Assembly (NCBI GenBank): GCA_020445405.1
Contig: JAGRGQ010000002.1
Span: 1 to 64,000 of the forward strand
Length of the DNA stretch: 64,000 bases
Direction: 5' to 3'
DNA from: Gammaproteobacteria bacterium
GTDB lineage: Bacteria; Pseudomonadota; Gammaproteobacteria; Chromatiales; Chromatiaceae
Shown: positions 34,705-43,688 of the stretch, piece by piece
How the letters are laid out: every line of letters starts with the position of its first letter
Position numbering within the stretch: the stretch's first letter is position 1
Notes under the pieces: model-generated
The model's database searches: none
The model's input: the letters and a program-made list of their open reading frames with translations, nothing else
Told to the model about the DNA's origin: nothing
Position numbers and translations under genes: made by a program

Positions 34705-36333
34705 TCATAGCTGGATGTTGCCGTGCTTGCGGTTTGGCCGTGTGGTCTCCTTCTCCTCCAGGAACTGCAACGTACGGATCAGCCGCCCACGCGTGTCGCG
34801 CGGGAAAATAACATCGTCGATGTAGCCCCGCCTGGCGGCGAGAAAGGGGTTAACAAAGGTTTTACGATATTGCTCCTCCTTTTCGGACAATGTTGCCGCG
34901 GGGTCAGCGGAGGATTGGATTTCACGCCGGTAGATCACCTCGGCGGCGCCGCGGGGTCCCAGCACCGCGATCTCCGCGGTTGGCCAGGCGTAATGCATGT
35001 CGGCGCCGATGTGCTTGGAGTTCATCACCACATGCGCCCCGCCGTAGGATTTGCGCACCGTGACGGTTATCCGGGGTACCGTGGCCTCGGCAAAGGCGTA
35101 GAGGAGTTTCGCCCCATGGCGGATGATCCCACCATGTTCCTGCTCGGGACCGGGCATGAAGCCAGGAACATCCACCAGGCAGACAAGGGGGATATTGAAG
35201 GCATCGCAGAAGCGCACGAAGCGGGCGCCTTTGACCGAAGCGTTGTTGTCGAGCACGCCAGCCAGTACCGCCGGCTGGTTGGCAATCAAACCCACCGTCT
35301 CGCCGCCGAGCCGGCCCAGTCCCACGACCAGATTGGGTGCGAAACGGGCATGCACCTCGAGAAATTCCTCTCCGTCGAGAATGCTGTCGATGAGCACCCG
35401 CATGTTGTACGCCTGGTTGGGGTTGGAAGGCACCAGGTAGTCCAGTGCGGTATCGGTGCGGTCGGGTGGATCGCGCAGGTCCAGAATGGGCGGCCGCTGA
35501 CCGCTGTTGGACGGCAGGTAGTTGATGAGGCGGCGAACCTCGCGCAGCAGCAGGATGTCGTTTGGCAGCGCAAAGTGGGCGACACCGCTTTTTGTGGTAT
35601 GGACCAATGCCCCGCCCAGCTCCTCCGAGCTGATCTCCTTGTGAATCACGCTCTTCACCACGTTCGGACCGGTGACGAACATGTAGGAGGATTCCTCAAC
35701 CATGAAAACGAAATCCGTCATCGAGGGGCTGTAGACCGCGCCGCCGGCACAAGGACCCATGATGCAGGAGATCTGGGGCACGACACCGCTGGCGCTCACG
35801 TTGCGCGCAAAGATTTCACCGTAGGCGGCAAGCGCATCGACCCCCTCCTGGATGCGGGCGCCACCCGAATCGTTCAGTCCGATTATCGGTGTTCCCACCC
35901 GTACCGCGTGGTCCATCGCCTTACGTATCTTCTCCGAGTGCGCTTCTCCCAGGGAGCCGCCGAGGACGGTAAAGTCCTGGCTGAAGACGCAGACCTCCCG
36001 GCCGTCGATGGTACCGTGGCCGCTGAGAACGCCGTCGCTGAGATATTCCCGACCCCCGCCGGGATGTCCGCCGCGGCCCGACTTGAGCGCGTCGAACTCC
36101 TCGAAAGAGCCTTCGTCGAGCAGCAGTTCCAGTCGTTCCCGGGCGGTCAGCTTGCCCTTGCTGTGCTGCTCCTGTATCCGCTCGACGCCGCCTCCCTGGC
36201 GGGCTTCGTCGCGCATCTGTTGCAGGATCTGCAGGTTGTCATGGGGTGGCCACTCCATTGTCCTGCGCTTTTTCGATGGAACTGGTATGGCCGGGTCCTC
36301 TGCGGTCGGCCCGTCTTTAAAGCCGCTTGTCAT
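34705..36333 (-). CDS. Acyl-CoA carboxylase beta subunit (carboxyltransferase)
   Basis: 542 residues of the PccB/AccD5 type: crotonase-like N half with SQDFTVLGGSLGEAHSEKIRK, GLNDSGGARIQEGV and the oxyanion segment GPCAGGAVYSPSMTDFVFMV; C half with LVDVPGFMPGPEQEHGGIIRHGAKLLYA and GAAEVIYRREI. It transfers carboxyl from biotin to an acyl-CoA alpha carbon. AAAGGGGA precedes the ATG at 36333, which gives about 25 extra residues before the usual N-terminus (MEWPPHDNLQILQQM). It heads the two-gene carboxylase operon. Confidence 0.94.
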   Translation of the reverse strand: MTSGFKDGPTAEDPAIPVPSKKRRTMEWPPHDNLQILQQMRDEARQGGGVERIQEQHSKGKLTARERLELLLDEGSFEEFDALKSGRGGHPGGGREYLSDGVLSGHGTIDGREVCVFSQDFTVLGGSLGEAHSEKIRKAMDHAVRVGTPIIGLNDSGGARIQEGVDALAAYGEIFARNVSASGVVPQISCIMGPCAGGAVYSPSMTDFVFMVEESSYMFVTGPNVVKSVIHKEISSEELGGALVHTTKSGVAHFALPNDILLLREVRRLINYLPSNSGQRPPILDLRDPPDRTDTALDYLVPSNPNQAYNMRVLIDSILDGEEFLEVHARFAPNLVVGLGRLGGETVGLIANQPAVLAGVLDNNASVKGARFVRFCDAFNIPLVCLVDVPGFMPGPEQEHGGIIRHGAKLLYAFAEATVPRITVTVRKSYGGAHVVMNSKHIGADMHYAWPTAEIAVLGPRGAAEVIYRREIQSSADPAATLSEKEEQYRKTFVNPFLAARRGYIDDVIFPRDTRGRLIRTLQFLEEKETTRPNRKHGNIQL

Positions 36334-36488
36334 CTGAATCCCCTTTATTCTGGTCGCTGTGCGTTGATGGGGTTCGCCCGAGGTCTGACTTGGGCATCAA
36401 ACCTGGGTTGTGGTACAGGCACCTTCTCACAATCCCCCGCGGCCGCGAGCGCGGTCATTCTGGTTCATGGCGGGACGCGAGGAACTTG

Positions 36489-36683
36489 GTGCAGCCGATG
36501 CAGGATCAGCCGGCCGAACTGCGCCAGGCGCCAAAATCGCCCGCTCTCCAGGGGGTTGCGTCCGAAATGCGTGCCTGCTGTGCCGCTTGCCCGTACTTCC
36601 CGTACCGTGTCGCGCAACGCGCCCTGCAGGCACGCATTTCTGACAGCAACGCGGTTCGCGGGGGGTTGTGAGATAGCTTCTAG
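36489..36683 (-). repeat. Dispersed repeat family 2, near full-length copy (195 bp)
   Basis: It aligns with the copy at 31837-32030 through shared blocks: GCAGCCGATGC, AAATCGCCCGCTC, GGGTTGCGTCCGAAATGC, and the closing GCGGGGG...GATAG-TTCTAG. It lies upstream of the carboxylase operon and 200 bases before the MITE/IS complex. No gene ends at its TAG here. Confidence 0.65.
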
Positions 36684-36889
36684 TGTAGGCTAAAAATCCG
36701 GGAGCAAAGGCCCAGACCGCCAATTCGGCCTCCGGCAGGAACCGGCAACCGGGAAACCCCGCGGCCGGCGTGCGCATGCTGAATTGCTCGACCTGCGACG
36801 GAAGCCCGATAGAACCCCCGGCAGCGGGTCAGCCTGCGGAAAAAATATCCCGTGTCACTGCTAATATCCCGTTAATCCCCTCTCCCTCA

Positions 36890-36998
36890 GAGGGTGTCGT
36901 AAAAGCCTCATCTCCCCGTGAGGGAAAGGGCCGGGGTGAGGGTATCGAGAGATAAGCCTCTGGTTTTAATCACCCTCATCCTGGCCTTCTCCCTCGAA
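36890..36998. repeat. MITE-like element, left part (interrupted by the IS)
   Basis: It starts GAGGGTGTCGTAAAAG, nearly identical to the IS ends, and runs to CTTCTCCCTCGAA, where the IS begins. The right part continues at 38764-38795. Joined, the element is 141 bp and restores the central palindrome seen intact at 9.8 and 44.8 kb. Confidence 0.75.
36994..36998. repeat. Target-site duplication of the IS, left copy
   Basis: TCGAA, repeated at 38759-38763. The uninterrupted MITE copy at 9.8 kb has a single TCGAA at this point. Confidence 0.75.
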
Positions 36999-38758
36999 GA
37001 GGGTGTCGCAAAAGTCCTGCGAGTGATCTTTATGAGGCTAAAATACAGCAGTCAATCAACAAACAGTCCAGAAAAAGCGCCATGCCGCCAAAGAAGATTA
37101 AAAGACGCGTAGTGAAACTCGATACCAGCAACCAACGCAGCCTGTTTGAAGAGGCGTTGACACCAGTGCCGTCGACAGCAGAGAAAGGGACGGCAGCCCC
37201 GGTTTCCGGGATTGAATTCATCGACCCTGATCCTCGCGATATTTTGCTGAACCAGGTGCGATTGGACGCACACCTGAAACAGACAGGTCAGAGCCAGGCT
37301 TTGAGGGTGCGCAAGCTGCTGGAAGGGCTGGATTGGACAGAGTTTGAGCGAGAATACAAAGTCGGGGGACGGCGTCCCTATGCTCCGCGCGCCATGCTGG
37401 GTTTGATTCTCTACGGGATCATGCAAGGTATCAGCAGTCTGCGCCCGCTGGAGGCACTGGCGCGGACCGATCTGGGTGGCATGTGGATCAGCGGAGGTAT
37501 TTTGCCGGACCATTCGGTTATCGGCCGTTTCATCCAGCGTCATGCGGAGTTGCTCAGCGGCGAGTTTTTTGAGCAATTGACAGCCCGGGTGTTGAAAGTG
37601 ACCCGGTCGGGTACCCAAACGGTAGCGGGTGACGGCAGTGTTATTGAGGCGGCGGCCTCGCGTTTCCAGCTGATGAAAGCAGAGGCATTGAATCAAGCCA
37701 TCGAGAAAAGCGAAAGCAGTGCGTCTACAGCCGCTGATGCGGAAGCAGAAAAGCAGCAACGACGGCTGGCCGAATTACAGCAGGCGCAGACGGTGTTACA
37801 TGAGCGCCAGCAAAAACGCCAGTCCAAGGGCAAGCCCGCCGATAAGCTGCAGATCAACGTCCAGGAACCGGATGCCGTTATCCAGCCGCAGAAAGGATCG
37901 AAACACTTTGCCGCCGCCTACAAGCCCTCGGTACTGGCCAACGAGATACGCGTGATTGTGGGTCAGGCGGTGGATCCAGGCAGTGAAACCGGGATGGTAG
38001 AGGGGATGTTACAACAGGCACAGCGCCTGGGCGTCATTGAAACGGCGCTGTTTGATGCAGGCTACTTCAGCGAAGGTGTCATCGAGGCCACGGCTGCCCG
38101 GAAGATCGAACTGCTGTGTCCGGAAGGCCAGAGCCAGGGAGACGACTGGTGCAAGCATTCAGAAAAGTACTATCCGAAGAGCCGGTTCCGCTATGACCTT
38201 GCGCAGGACGTTTATTATTGCCCCCAGGGGCATATCCTGAAACCTGTGGATTGCTATCAAGGCAATGAACGCTATCCGGGCTATGTCCGCTACGGCACGG
38301 ATGCGTGTGGAAAATGTGCCGATCGGGATGCTTGTACCAAGAGCGCCAAGGGCAGGCAGATCAAACGCTATGCGGCCGATGAGGCGAAAGATGCATTGCG
38401 TGAAAAGATGCGGCAGCCGGAGGTGCAATCCCGTTATCTGAAACGCCAGGGGATGGTGGAGCCAGTGTTCAGTCACCTGCGTTATCGGCAGGGGCTCAAC
38501 CGCTTCCGGCGCAAGGGGCTCAAGGCCGTCCGTTTAGAGTTTAGCCTGCATGCCATGGCTTATAACCTGAGCCGGATGCTGGCCCTGGATGTTTTTTATG
38601 CCGGGTATTGGAGACGAATGAGTGTCTCGGCGGTTAATAATGCGCTGGTCCGGGTTATTTCTCGTCTCACGTTAACACCAGCGCTTTATTCCGTCGCTGC
38701 GGCAACAGCATGATAAACGGAATGATCGGCCCAAGAGACGCGCTTTTACAACACCCTC
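36999..38758 (+). mobile_element. IS1182-like insertion sequence, 1760 bp, apparently intact
   Basis: Bounded by terminal inverted repeats GAGGGTGTCGCAAAAG (36999-37014) and CTTTTACAACACCCTC (38743-38758), 14 of 16 matching, and by TCGAA direct repeats. It encodes a single full-length transposase. It has landed exactly in the central palindrome of a MITE with the same end sequence. With perfect duplications and an open transposase frame it looks recent. Confidence 0.85.
37082..38713 (+). CDS. IS1182-family DDE transposase
   Basis: 543 residues. An N-terminal DUF772-type domain (LGLILYGIMQGISSLRPLEALARTDLGGMWISGG, then PDHSVIGRFIQRH) precedes the catalytic core: first Asp in TVAGDGSVIEAAAS, second in ETALFDAGYFSEG, and the C-terminal Glu in GMVEPVFSHLRYRQGLNRFRRKG. 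A Cys cluster (CGKCADRDACTKSAKGRQI) between the second Asp and the Glu, and a Lys/Glu/Gln-rich coiled insertion (about 200-260), are typical of this family. It is uninterrupted and complete. It fills most of the IS; no other gene is in the element. Confidence 0.93.
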   Translation: MPPKKIKRRVVKLDTSNQRSLFEEALTPVPSTAEKGTAAPVSGIEFIDPDPRDILLNQVRLDAHLKQTGQSQALRVRKLLEGLDWTEFEREYKVGGRRPYAPRAMLGLILYGIMQGISSLRPLEALARTDLGGMWISGGILPDHSVIGRFIQRHAELLSGEFFEQLTARVLKVTRSGTQTVAGDGSVIEAAASRFQLMKAEALNQAIEKSESSASTAADAEAEKQQRRLAELQQAQTVLHERQQKRQSKGKPADKLQINVQEPDAVIQPQKGSKHFAAAYKPSVLANEIRVIVGQAVDPGSETGMVEGMLQQAQRLGVIETALFDAGYFSEGVIEATAARKIELLCPEGQSQGDDWCKHSEKYYPKSRFRYDLAQDVYYCPQGHILKPVDCYQGNERYPGYVRYGTDACGKCADRDACTKSAKGRQIKRYAADEAKDALREKMRQPEVQSRYLKRQGMVEPVFSHLRYRQGLNRFRRKGLKAVRLEFSLHAMAYNLSRMLALDVFYAGYWRRMSVSAVNNALVRVISRLTLTPALYSVAAATA

Positions 38759-38763
38759 TCGAA
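38759..38763. repeat. Target-site duplication of the IS, right copy
   Basis: TCGAA immediately outside the right inverted repeat, matching 36994-36998. Confidence 0.75.
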
Positions 38764-38795
38764 GGGAGAAGGGACAGAGCCTTTGCGACACCCTC
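38764..38795. repeat. MITE-like element, right part
   Basis: GGGAGAAGGGACAGAGCC continues the interrupted MITE and ends CCTTTGCGACACCCTC, the inverse of GAGGGTGTCGCAAAGG. A further partial repeat (TCGAAGGGGGCAGGGAC) follows to about 38812. The remaining bases to 38943 show no gene. Confidence 0.7.
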
Positions 38796-38943
38796 TCGAA
38801 GGGGGCAGGGACCCATTGTTGTCAGATTTCATCTGCCATGGAGGTCGGAAGTTCCAATAGCAATTTTCATCGATGATGTTACTGATCCCCTGATCGATGC
38901 TAATGGGACAGCAGTGATCCAGTGTAATTGAATTTGTCGGCTG

Positions 38944-39579
38944 TCAGGAGTCGTGACCGGGAGGTGTCGGCGGCAGACGACAAAAACCCTGAGGTGCAAC
39001 ATTCAACGCCGCGTTGAACTTGCTGGAGAGATTCTGGAACGCGATGAGGCCGGTGAGCTCAACCACGCCATCTTCATCGAAGTGCCGCTTGAGCCGTGCC
39101 ATCAGGTTTTCATCCACATACAGTTCGGAGTGGGTGACGGCCTCCGCGTATTCCAACGCGACCCGCTCTATCGGATCGAACAGCGGGCTGTTCTGCCATT
39201 CCCAGAGTGCTTCAATCTTTTCGTCCGGGACGCCCCGTTTCTCCAGTGTTGCTGAGTTGATGTCGACGCAAAATTCGCAGTGGTTGATCTGCGAGACGCG
39301 GACTGTGATCAGGGACCTCAGCACTGGTGAAAGCGGAGATCGTTTTCGATCCAGTGCCCCGTACAGTAGTGCCAGGGTTGCGAACACCCAGGGCGAACGG
39401 CCCCACAACATGCCAGGCTCCAGCACCTCTCCATAACGACGCTTCTGATTCCAGAAGAAGAGGCGGATAAACCAGGGATACTCCTTGATGGGTTTGGTGG
39501 AAACGTGCATCGAAGCCTCGATATTTTCGATCATAGGGAGGGAAGCGAGGAGTCTCGTCTGCCGCTCCAGCCCAGTCAT
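38944..39579 (-). CDS. Carboxymuconolactone decarboxylase/AhpD-like family protein
   Basis: 211 residues, helical. The CMD core is visible: LRSLITVRVSQINHCEFCVDINSATLEKRG with Cys-X-X-Cys (HCEFC) and a His directly before it, then IALWEW-like and ALEYAEAVTHSELYVDENLMARLKRHFDEDGVVELTGLIAFQNL. This longer subgroup is often annotated as alkylhydroperoxidase or CMD family. The N-terminal 70 residues (IKEYPWFIRLFFWNQKRRYGEVLEPG) are family-specific. No good ribosome site marks the start, and MIENIEASM at 39534 is an alternative. It is downstream of the photolyase gene on the same strand, fitting an oxidative/light stress context. Confidence 0.82.
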   Translation of the reverse strand: MTGLERQTRLLASLPMIENIEASMHVSTKPIKEYPWFIRLFFWNQKRRYGEVLEPGMLWGRSPWVFATLALLYGALDRKRSPLSPVLRSLITVRVSQINHCEFCVDINSATLEKRGVPDEKIEALWEWQNSPLFDPIERVALEYAEAVTHSELYVDENLMARLKRHFDEDGVVELTGLIAFQNLSSKFNAALNVAPQGFCRLPPTPPGHDS

Positions 39580-39740
39580 GATCAGAACAGGTTAACGGAA
39601 ATATTGGTCGGCCGGAGTATAACCCAACCTTGTTCCGGGAACCGGATTTCGTCCGGCCCGCCGCGCTTGTCAGAGCTCAGCGGGGTGCTGCGCAATCGAA
39701 TCCGTCCCGCATGCCCGGCAACCGCCGGTTTTTCGGTGCT

Positions 39741-41171
39741 TCAGCCTTGGCGGTATGCAGCCAATGCGCGTTCCCGCGACCGCCCGAGATCTATCATCGG
39801 TGGTGGATAGTCTGCACGGATCCCCTGCATGGATGGCGGTGCGGACCAGGGTTTATGAATATAGCGGGCGGGCACAGCGCTGAGTTCCGGAACCCAGCGG
39901 CGCACGTAGCGCCCTTCCGGATCAAATTTTTCACCCTGGAGGACCGGATTGAAGATACGGAAATAGGGTGCGGCATCGGCTCCACAACCGGCAACCCACT
40001 GCCAACCCAGCGAATTGTTCGCCAGGTCTGCATCCACCAGGGTGTCCCAGAACCAGGCGGCACCCTCCTGCCAGGGAATGAGCAGATTCTTGGTCAGAAA
40101 AGAGGCTGCTATCATACGCACCCGGTTATGCATCCAGCCGCTGTGCCAGAGTTGCCGCATGCCTGCATCCACCAGCGGAATACCGGTTCTTCCCCGTTGC
40201 CAGGCATTCAGGTCGTCTGCATACTTTTTACGCCAGGGAAAGCCCCTGAAACGATGGTTGAGTGGTTCCCGGTCGCTGTCGGGGAAATGAAACAGGAGAT
40301 GGTGGGCGAATTCCCGCCAACCGATTTCACGTATGAATGCCTCTATCTGCGGTCCCCCGTTACCCGCAAGGTTGTGCGCCCGCCATTGCGCGGCGTGGAC
40401 GACCTGACGCGGACCGATTTCGCCAAAATGGAGGTGCGGCGACAGTCCCGAAGTTCCCGCAATGGCCGGTCGTTCCCGCGCGCCGGCGTAATCGAGCGCG
40501 TTGTTTTCCAGGAACGCGTTCAGCCGTGCCAACGCCCCCGTTTCTCCCGGTTGCCAGTGCTGCTGCAGACCGGCGTCCCAACGGACCCGCGGCAACAAGC
40601 CAAGATCTGTGGGGCGCAGGCTGGCTACGCCTCCCGGCAATGCAGGGAGCTTTGCCGGGCGGGGGTGCGCCTCCATCCCGGGCAAACCCCGCTCGAGGCA
40701 GGCCCGCCAGTAGGCGGTGAATACCTTGTAGGGTGCGGTTGCGTCGGCCCTTGGTTTGCGTGCTATCTCCCAGGGCTCGAACAACAGACTGGCGTTGCTG
40801 CACTGCACTTCAACGCCTGTGGCCTGCAGCCCAAGCTTCAGTTCGCGATCGGCCAGCACCAGGCCGGGTTCGTAGCGTCGATTCCAACAAATTCTTGTCG
40901 CGTTGCACTCCCGGATCAACTCCCGGAGCACTTCACCAGTGGATCCGGCGCGCAGCACGAGCCTCGATCCCAGTTGTCGGAGATCCCGGTCCAGGGCCGT
41001 GAGACTCCGGTGCAGCCACCAGTTGGATGCGGCACCCGGCGCCCAGCGGCCGCTCAGCGCGGGATCGTGGATATAGACGGGTACGAGCCGTCTGCAATGG
41101 CGCGCTGCCTCGAGCGCGGGATTGTCGGTCAGTCGCAGATCCCGGCGCAGCCATAGGATGGTTGTGGACAT
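39741..41171 (-). CDS. phrB: Deoxyribodipyrimidine photolyase (class I CPD photolyase)
   Basis: 476 residues. N-terminal Rossmann-like antenna domain (TTILWLRRDLRLTDNPAL) and C-terminal helical FAD domain with the family signatures: SGLSPHLHFGEIGPRQV, FIREIGWREFAHHLLFHFP, and TGIPLVDAGMRQLWHSGWMHNRVRMIAASFLTK, then DADLANNSLGWQWVAG. It repairs cyclobutane pyrimidine dimers using blue light and reduced FAD. The Trp-rich electron chain positions look intact. ATG at 41171; the frame extends 3 codons further upstream. Monocistronic, or with the CMD-family gene that follows after 161 bases. Confidence 0.94.
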   Translation of the reverse strand: MSTTILWLRRDLRLTDNPALEAARHCRRLVPVYIHDPALSGRWAPGAASNWWLHRSLTALDRDLRQLGSRLVLRAGSTGEVLRELIRECNATRICWNRRYEPGLVLADRELKLGLQATGVEVQCSNASLLFEPWEIARKPRADATAPYKVFTAYWRACLERGLPGMEAHPRPAKLPALPGGVASLRPTDLGLLPRVRWDAGLQQHWQPGETGALARLNAFLENNALDYAGARERPAIAGTSGLSPHLHFGEIGPRQVVHAAQWRAHNLAGNGGPQIEAFIREIGWREFAHHLLFHFPDSDREPLNHRFRGFPWRKKYADDLNAWQRGRTGIPLVDAGMRQLWHSGWMHNRVRMIAASFLTKNLLIPWQEGAAWFWDTLVDADLANNSLGWQWVAGCGADAAPYFRIFNPVLQGEKFDPEGRYVRRWVPELSAVPARYIHKPWSAPPSMQGIRADYPPPMIDLGRSRERALAAYRQG

Positions 41172-41461
41172 CTTCGTCAAATTCTCTGTTATTCCAGGCG
41201 TTAACGGCCTGGAGTTTTACACTGCCGCAGCATATGCCGGCACCGCAGCCGGCATCGGGAATGTACAAATCTGCCAGCGGTTGCCTGGCGGCCAGGCATT
41301 ATTCGGAGTCGCTCTTTGCGTTTCGGCAATGGCGATAGTTAATCGGGAGAGAGGGATTTCAAGCGAAGCGCCGGTTATAGCCTTACGCCTTTTATTCGTC
41401 TGTTGCTATTTTGCAATGCCGCCGCTCCGGAAATTCGCTGAGCGGCGTTTTGTCAGCCCAA

Positions 41462-41869
41462 TCAATAACACGATTGTGCCTCTTCGATTGTCGATGCGTA
41501 AACAACGCAAATTTTGATTATTTTCTGCCTGCGTAGTAAATCGTTGTGCTCATTGACTAAATCACCATGTTTGATCTCCAGATCGTCAAATTCAGCAGCA
41601 ATGGTACGGCAGATACCCGCCACTTCGTTGTACTCTGTTTCAAGCGTTTTATATTGCGAATTACAGATAAATCCACTGGAGTCGCAGGTATTCGAATCAA
41701 AGCATACCGTATCGCTGCTTACACATTTTGCCGGCGATGAACATATCATGTCGTCCGGTGCCAGGCAGGCTCCCTCTTTCCCATACGGGCAGGAAAAAGC
41801 AGTGTCGTACGCGAAAACATCTCCAGCAAACATCGATACCAAGATTAAACAGACTCTATAAAATCTCAT
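41462..41869 (-). CDS. Small secreted Cys-rich protein
   Basis: 135 residues with a signal peptide (MRFYRVCLILVSMFAGDVFA). The mature part has ten Cys; the first seven are regularly spaced five to seven residues apart (CPYGKEGAC, then MIC, AKC, TVC, NTC, FIC), suggesting a disulfide-linked or metal-binding repeat. A helical, coiled-coil-like segment follows (EFDDLEIKHGDLVNEHNDLL) and two Cys close the protein. No match to a family that I know. Its DNA is visibly more AT-rich than the neighbours and it stands alone between intergenic regions, hinting at acquisition. Confidence 0.6.
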   Translation of the reverse strand: MRFYRVCLILVSMFAGDVFAYDTAFSCPYGKEGACLAPDDMICSSPAKCVSSDTVCFDSNTCDSSGFICNSQYKTLETEYNEVAGICRTIAAEFDDLEIKHGDLVNEHNDLLRRQKIIKICVVYASTIEEAQSCY

Positions 41870-42051
41870 GAGTTGATGTATGTTCTTTACTTAAGGATCG
41901 CGGAAATAATAGATTATCTGACCCCGCTTGTCTCTATGCCCGGCTGCCGCGCTGCAGTTTTGGTTTCACCAGCGATGAACTGCGCCCGCACCTGTGCCGT
42001 GAAAGCGTACCGATTACCCGGCGCCGGCCGTTACCGCAGGTAAGCAAAAGA

Positions 42052-42130
42052 CCGGGAGCCGGAATCGCCCGGTCTCCAGGGGGGACTGCGACCGCAGTGC
42101 GGCTCGCCGGGGATTACGAGAAAGGTTCTA
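42052..42130 (-). repeat. Dispersed repeat family 2, shortened copy
   Basis: On the minus strand it begins TAGAACCTTTCTCGTAATCC; the TAG is the stop codon of glgC. The far end reads GGCGATTCCGGCTCCCGG. The copy lacks the middle of the longer versions. Confidence 0.6.
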
Positions 42131-43381
42131 GATGGTTATCGTCGACAACTGCATCGGTGTGCGCGTGCCCTCGATGACCACGATACCGCTTTCGGTCACA
42201 TGGTAATGCTTCCTGTCCTCTTCATGGTCGTAACCGATTTTTGCACCTTCGGGAATACGCACATTCTTCTGCAGGATGCATTTGCGCAGTTTTGCGTTGC
42301 GGCCTATATCGCAGTTGTCGAAGATGACGCACTGATCTATCTCCGCTCCTGCGTGGACGTAGATATGACGGCCCAGGACCGAATCCCTCACCAGACCACC
42401 GGAGACGATGCAGCCCCCGCATACCACCGAATCTATCGCCTGTCCCCGGCGATCATCCTCGTCGAACGCGAACTTGGCCGGCGGATCGGGGTAGCTTGCA
42501 GTACGCAGGGGCCACTGACGGTTGAACAGATTGAGCTCGGGTGAGATTGCTCTCAAATCCATATTGGCTTCGTAAAAAGCTTCAAGCGTGCCGACATCGC
42601 GCCAGTACGGCACCTTGCCGGGGTCTTCTCCGGGAATCCGGTTGTTGTTGAAGTTATAAGCGAACATTTCGGCCTGACCGATGGCTTTTGGCAGGATGTC
42701 CCTGCCGAAGTCATGTGAGCTGGTGGGATCGCGCTCATCCTCCTCGATCATTTTCAGCAGCATTTCCGTGCTGAATACATAGTTGCCCATCGAGGCATAG
42801 ACACGGTCTGGATCCTTGGGCATGGTGGGGGCATCCGCCCGTTTTTCATGGAAGCCTATGATGCGCCCGCTGTTCGTTGTCTCGATCACACCGAAGTCCT
42901 TGGCGAATTTTTTATCCGTGGGCAGCGCCGCAATGGTGACATGGGCCCGTTTCTGCTCGTGAAATTCGATCATTTCACGGATATTCATGCGATAGATATG
43001 GTCTGCACCGAAAACGATAACGATGTCGGGCGCGGATTGTTCAATCAGATGGAGATTCTGATGAATTGCGTCAGCGGTGCCCCGATACCACTCTTTGCCC
43101 TTGGTGCGCATCTGGGCCGGCACCGGAATAAGGAACTCGCTTTTGAGTATGCCCCCGAACTGCCAGCCGTCACTCAAGTGCTGCAGCAGAGATTGGCTGC
43201 GGAACTGGATCAGGACATAGATTGAGTAGATGCCGGAATTGATCAGGTTGCTGAGCACAAAATCGACAATTCTGTACTTGCCGCCAAACGGCACCGCCGG
43301 TTTCGCACGTTCCCGGGTCAGGGGATAGAGCCGTGAACCCTCACCACCTGCAAGAATAAATGCTAGAACTTTGAGCTGCAT
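42128..43381 (-). CDS. glgC: Glucose-1-phosphate adenylyltransferase (ADP-glucose pyrophosphorylase)
   Basis: 417 residues. N-terminal nucleotidyltransferase with AFILAGGEGSRLYPLTRERAKPAVPFGGKYRIVDF, the sugar-binding GTADAIHQN and FGADHIYRM, and WRDVGTLEAFYEANMDL; C-terminal left-handed beta-helix with hexapeptide-like repeats (VCGGCIVSGGLVRDSVLGRH). It makes ADP-glucose from ATP and glucose-1-phosphate, the committed step to glycogen. No other glycogen gene is adjacent. Its stop codon lies in a dispersed repeat. Confidence 0.96.
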   Translation of the reverse strand: MQLKVLAFILAGGEGSRLYPLTRERAKPAVPFGGKYRIVDFVLSNLINSGIYSIYVLIQFRSQSLLQHLSDGWQFGGILKSEFLIPVPAQMRTKGKEWYRGTADAIHQNLHLIEQSAPDIVIVFGADHIYRMNIREMIEFHEQKRAHVTIAALPTDKKFAKDFGVIETTNSGRIIGFHEKRADAPTMPKDPDRVYASMGNYVFSTEMLLKMIEEDERDPTSSHDFGRDILPKAIGQAEMFAYNFNNNRIPGEDPGKVPYWRDVGTLEAFYEANMDLRAISPELNLFNRQWPLRTASYPDPPAKFAFDEDDRRGQAIDSVVCGGCIVSGGLVRDSVLGRHIYVHAGAEIDQCVIFDNCDIGRNAKLRKCILQKNVRIPEGAKIGYDHEEDRKHYHVTESGIVVIEGTRTPMQLSTITI

Positions 43382-43688
43382 GTCGGACCTCTTTGCCGGT
43401 GCACTGAAGGTAACCGGGTGGAAATAAATTTTTACAGGTTACCGCTGCAAGATTGCTTAAATATGTCAGGCCCACGGGATGTGGGTATGGAAAGGCACTG
43501 TCAACTTCAAGCAAAATCGATCAGACTAAAAGCATGCGTGCGGCTGACACGCGTTCCAGTCGGCGGCGGGCGGGGAATCGGCGGAATGGCGAAAGATATG
43601 TCCAACGAAATGCAGCCGCAGGATCTCAGCCGGTTAACACCGGAATGTCGGTAACGGGCTGTCGATCCACCAACAGAGGAGTGTAATC
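43382..43688. other. Divergent promoter region without recognisable genes
   Basis: 307 bases between glgC and the deacetylase-like gene, containing the GGAG ribosome site of the latter. No operator or RNA recognised. Confidence 0.35.

Noticed and set aside
34723..36693. Open frame of about 656 codons on the plus strand across the carboxyltransferase gene
   Set aside because: It is antisense to a full-length PccB-type protein and has no recognisable domain.
38710..38931. 73-codon frame after the IS transposase
   Set aside because: It crosses the IS boundary, the target duplication and the MITE remnant, so it is a chance frame.
39630..41156. Open frame of about 508 codons opposite the photolyase gene
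   Set aside because: Photolyase signatures on the minus strand explain the region.
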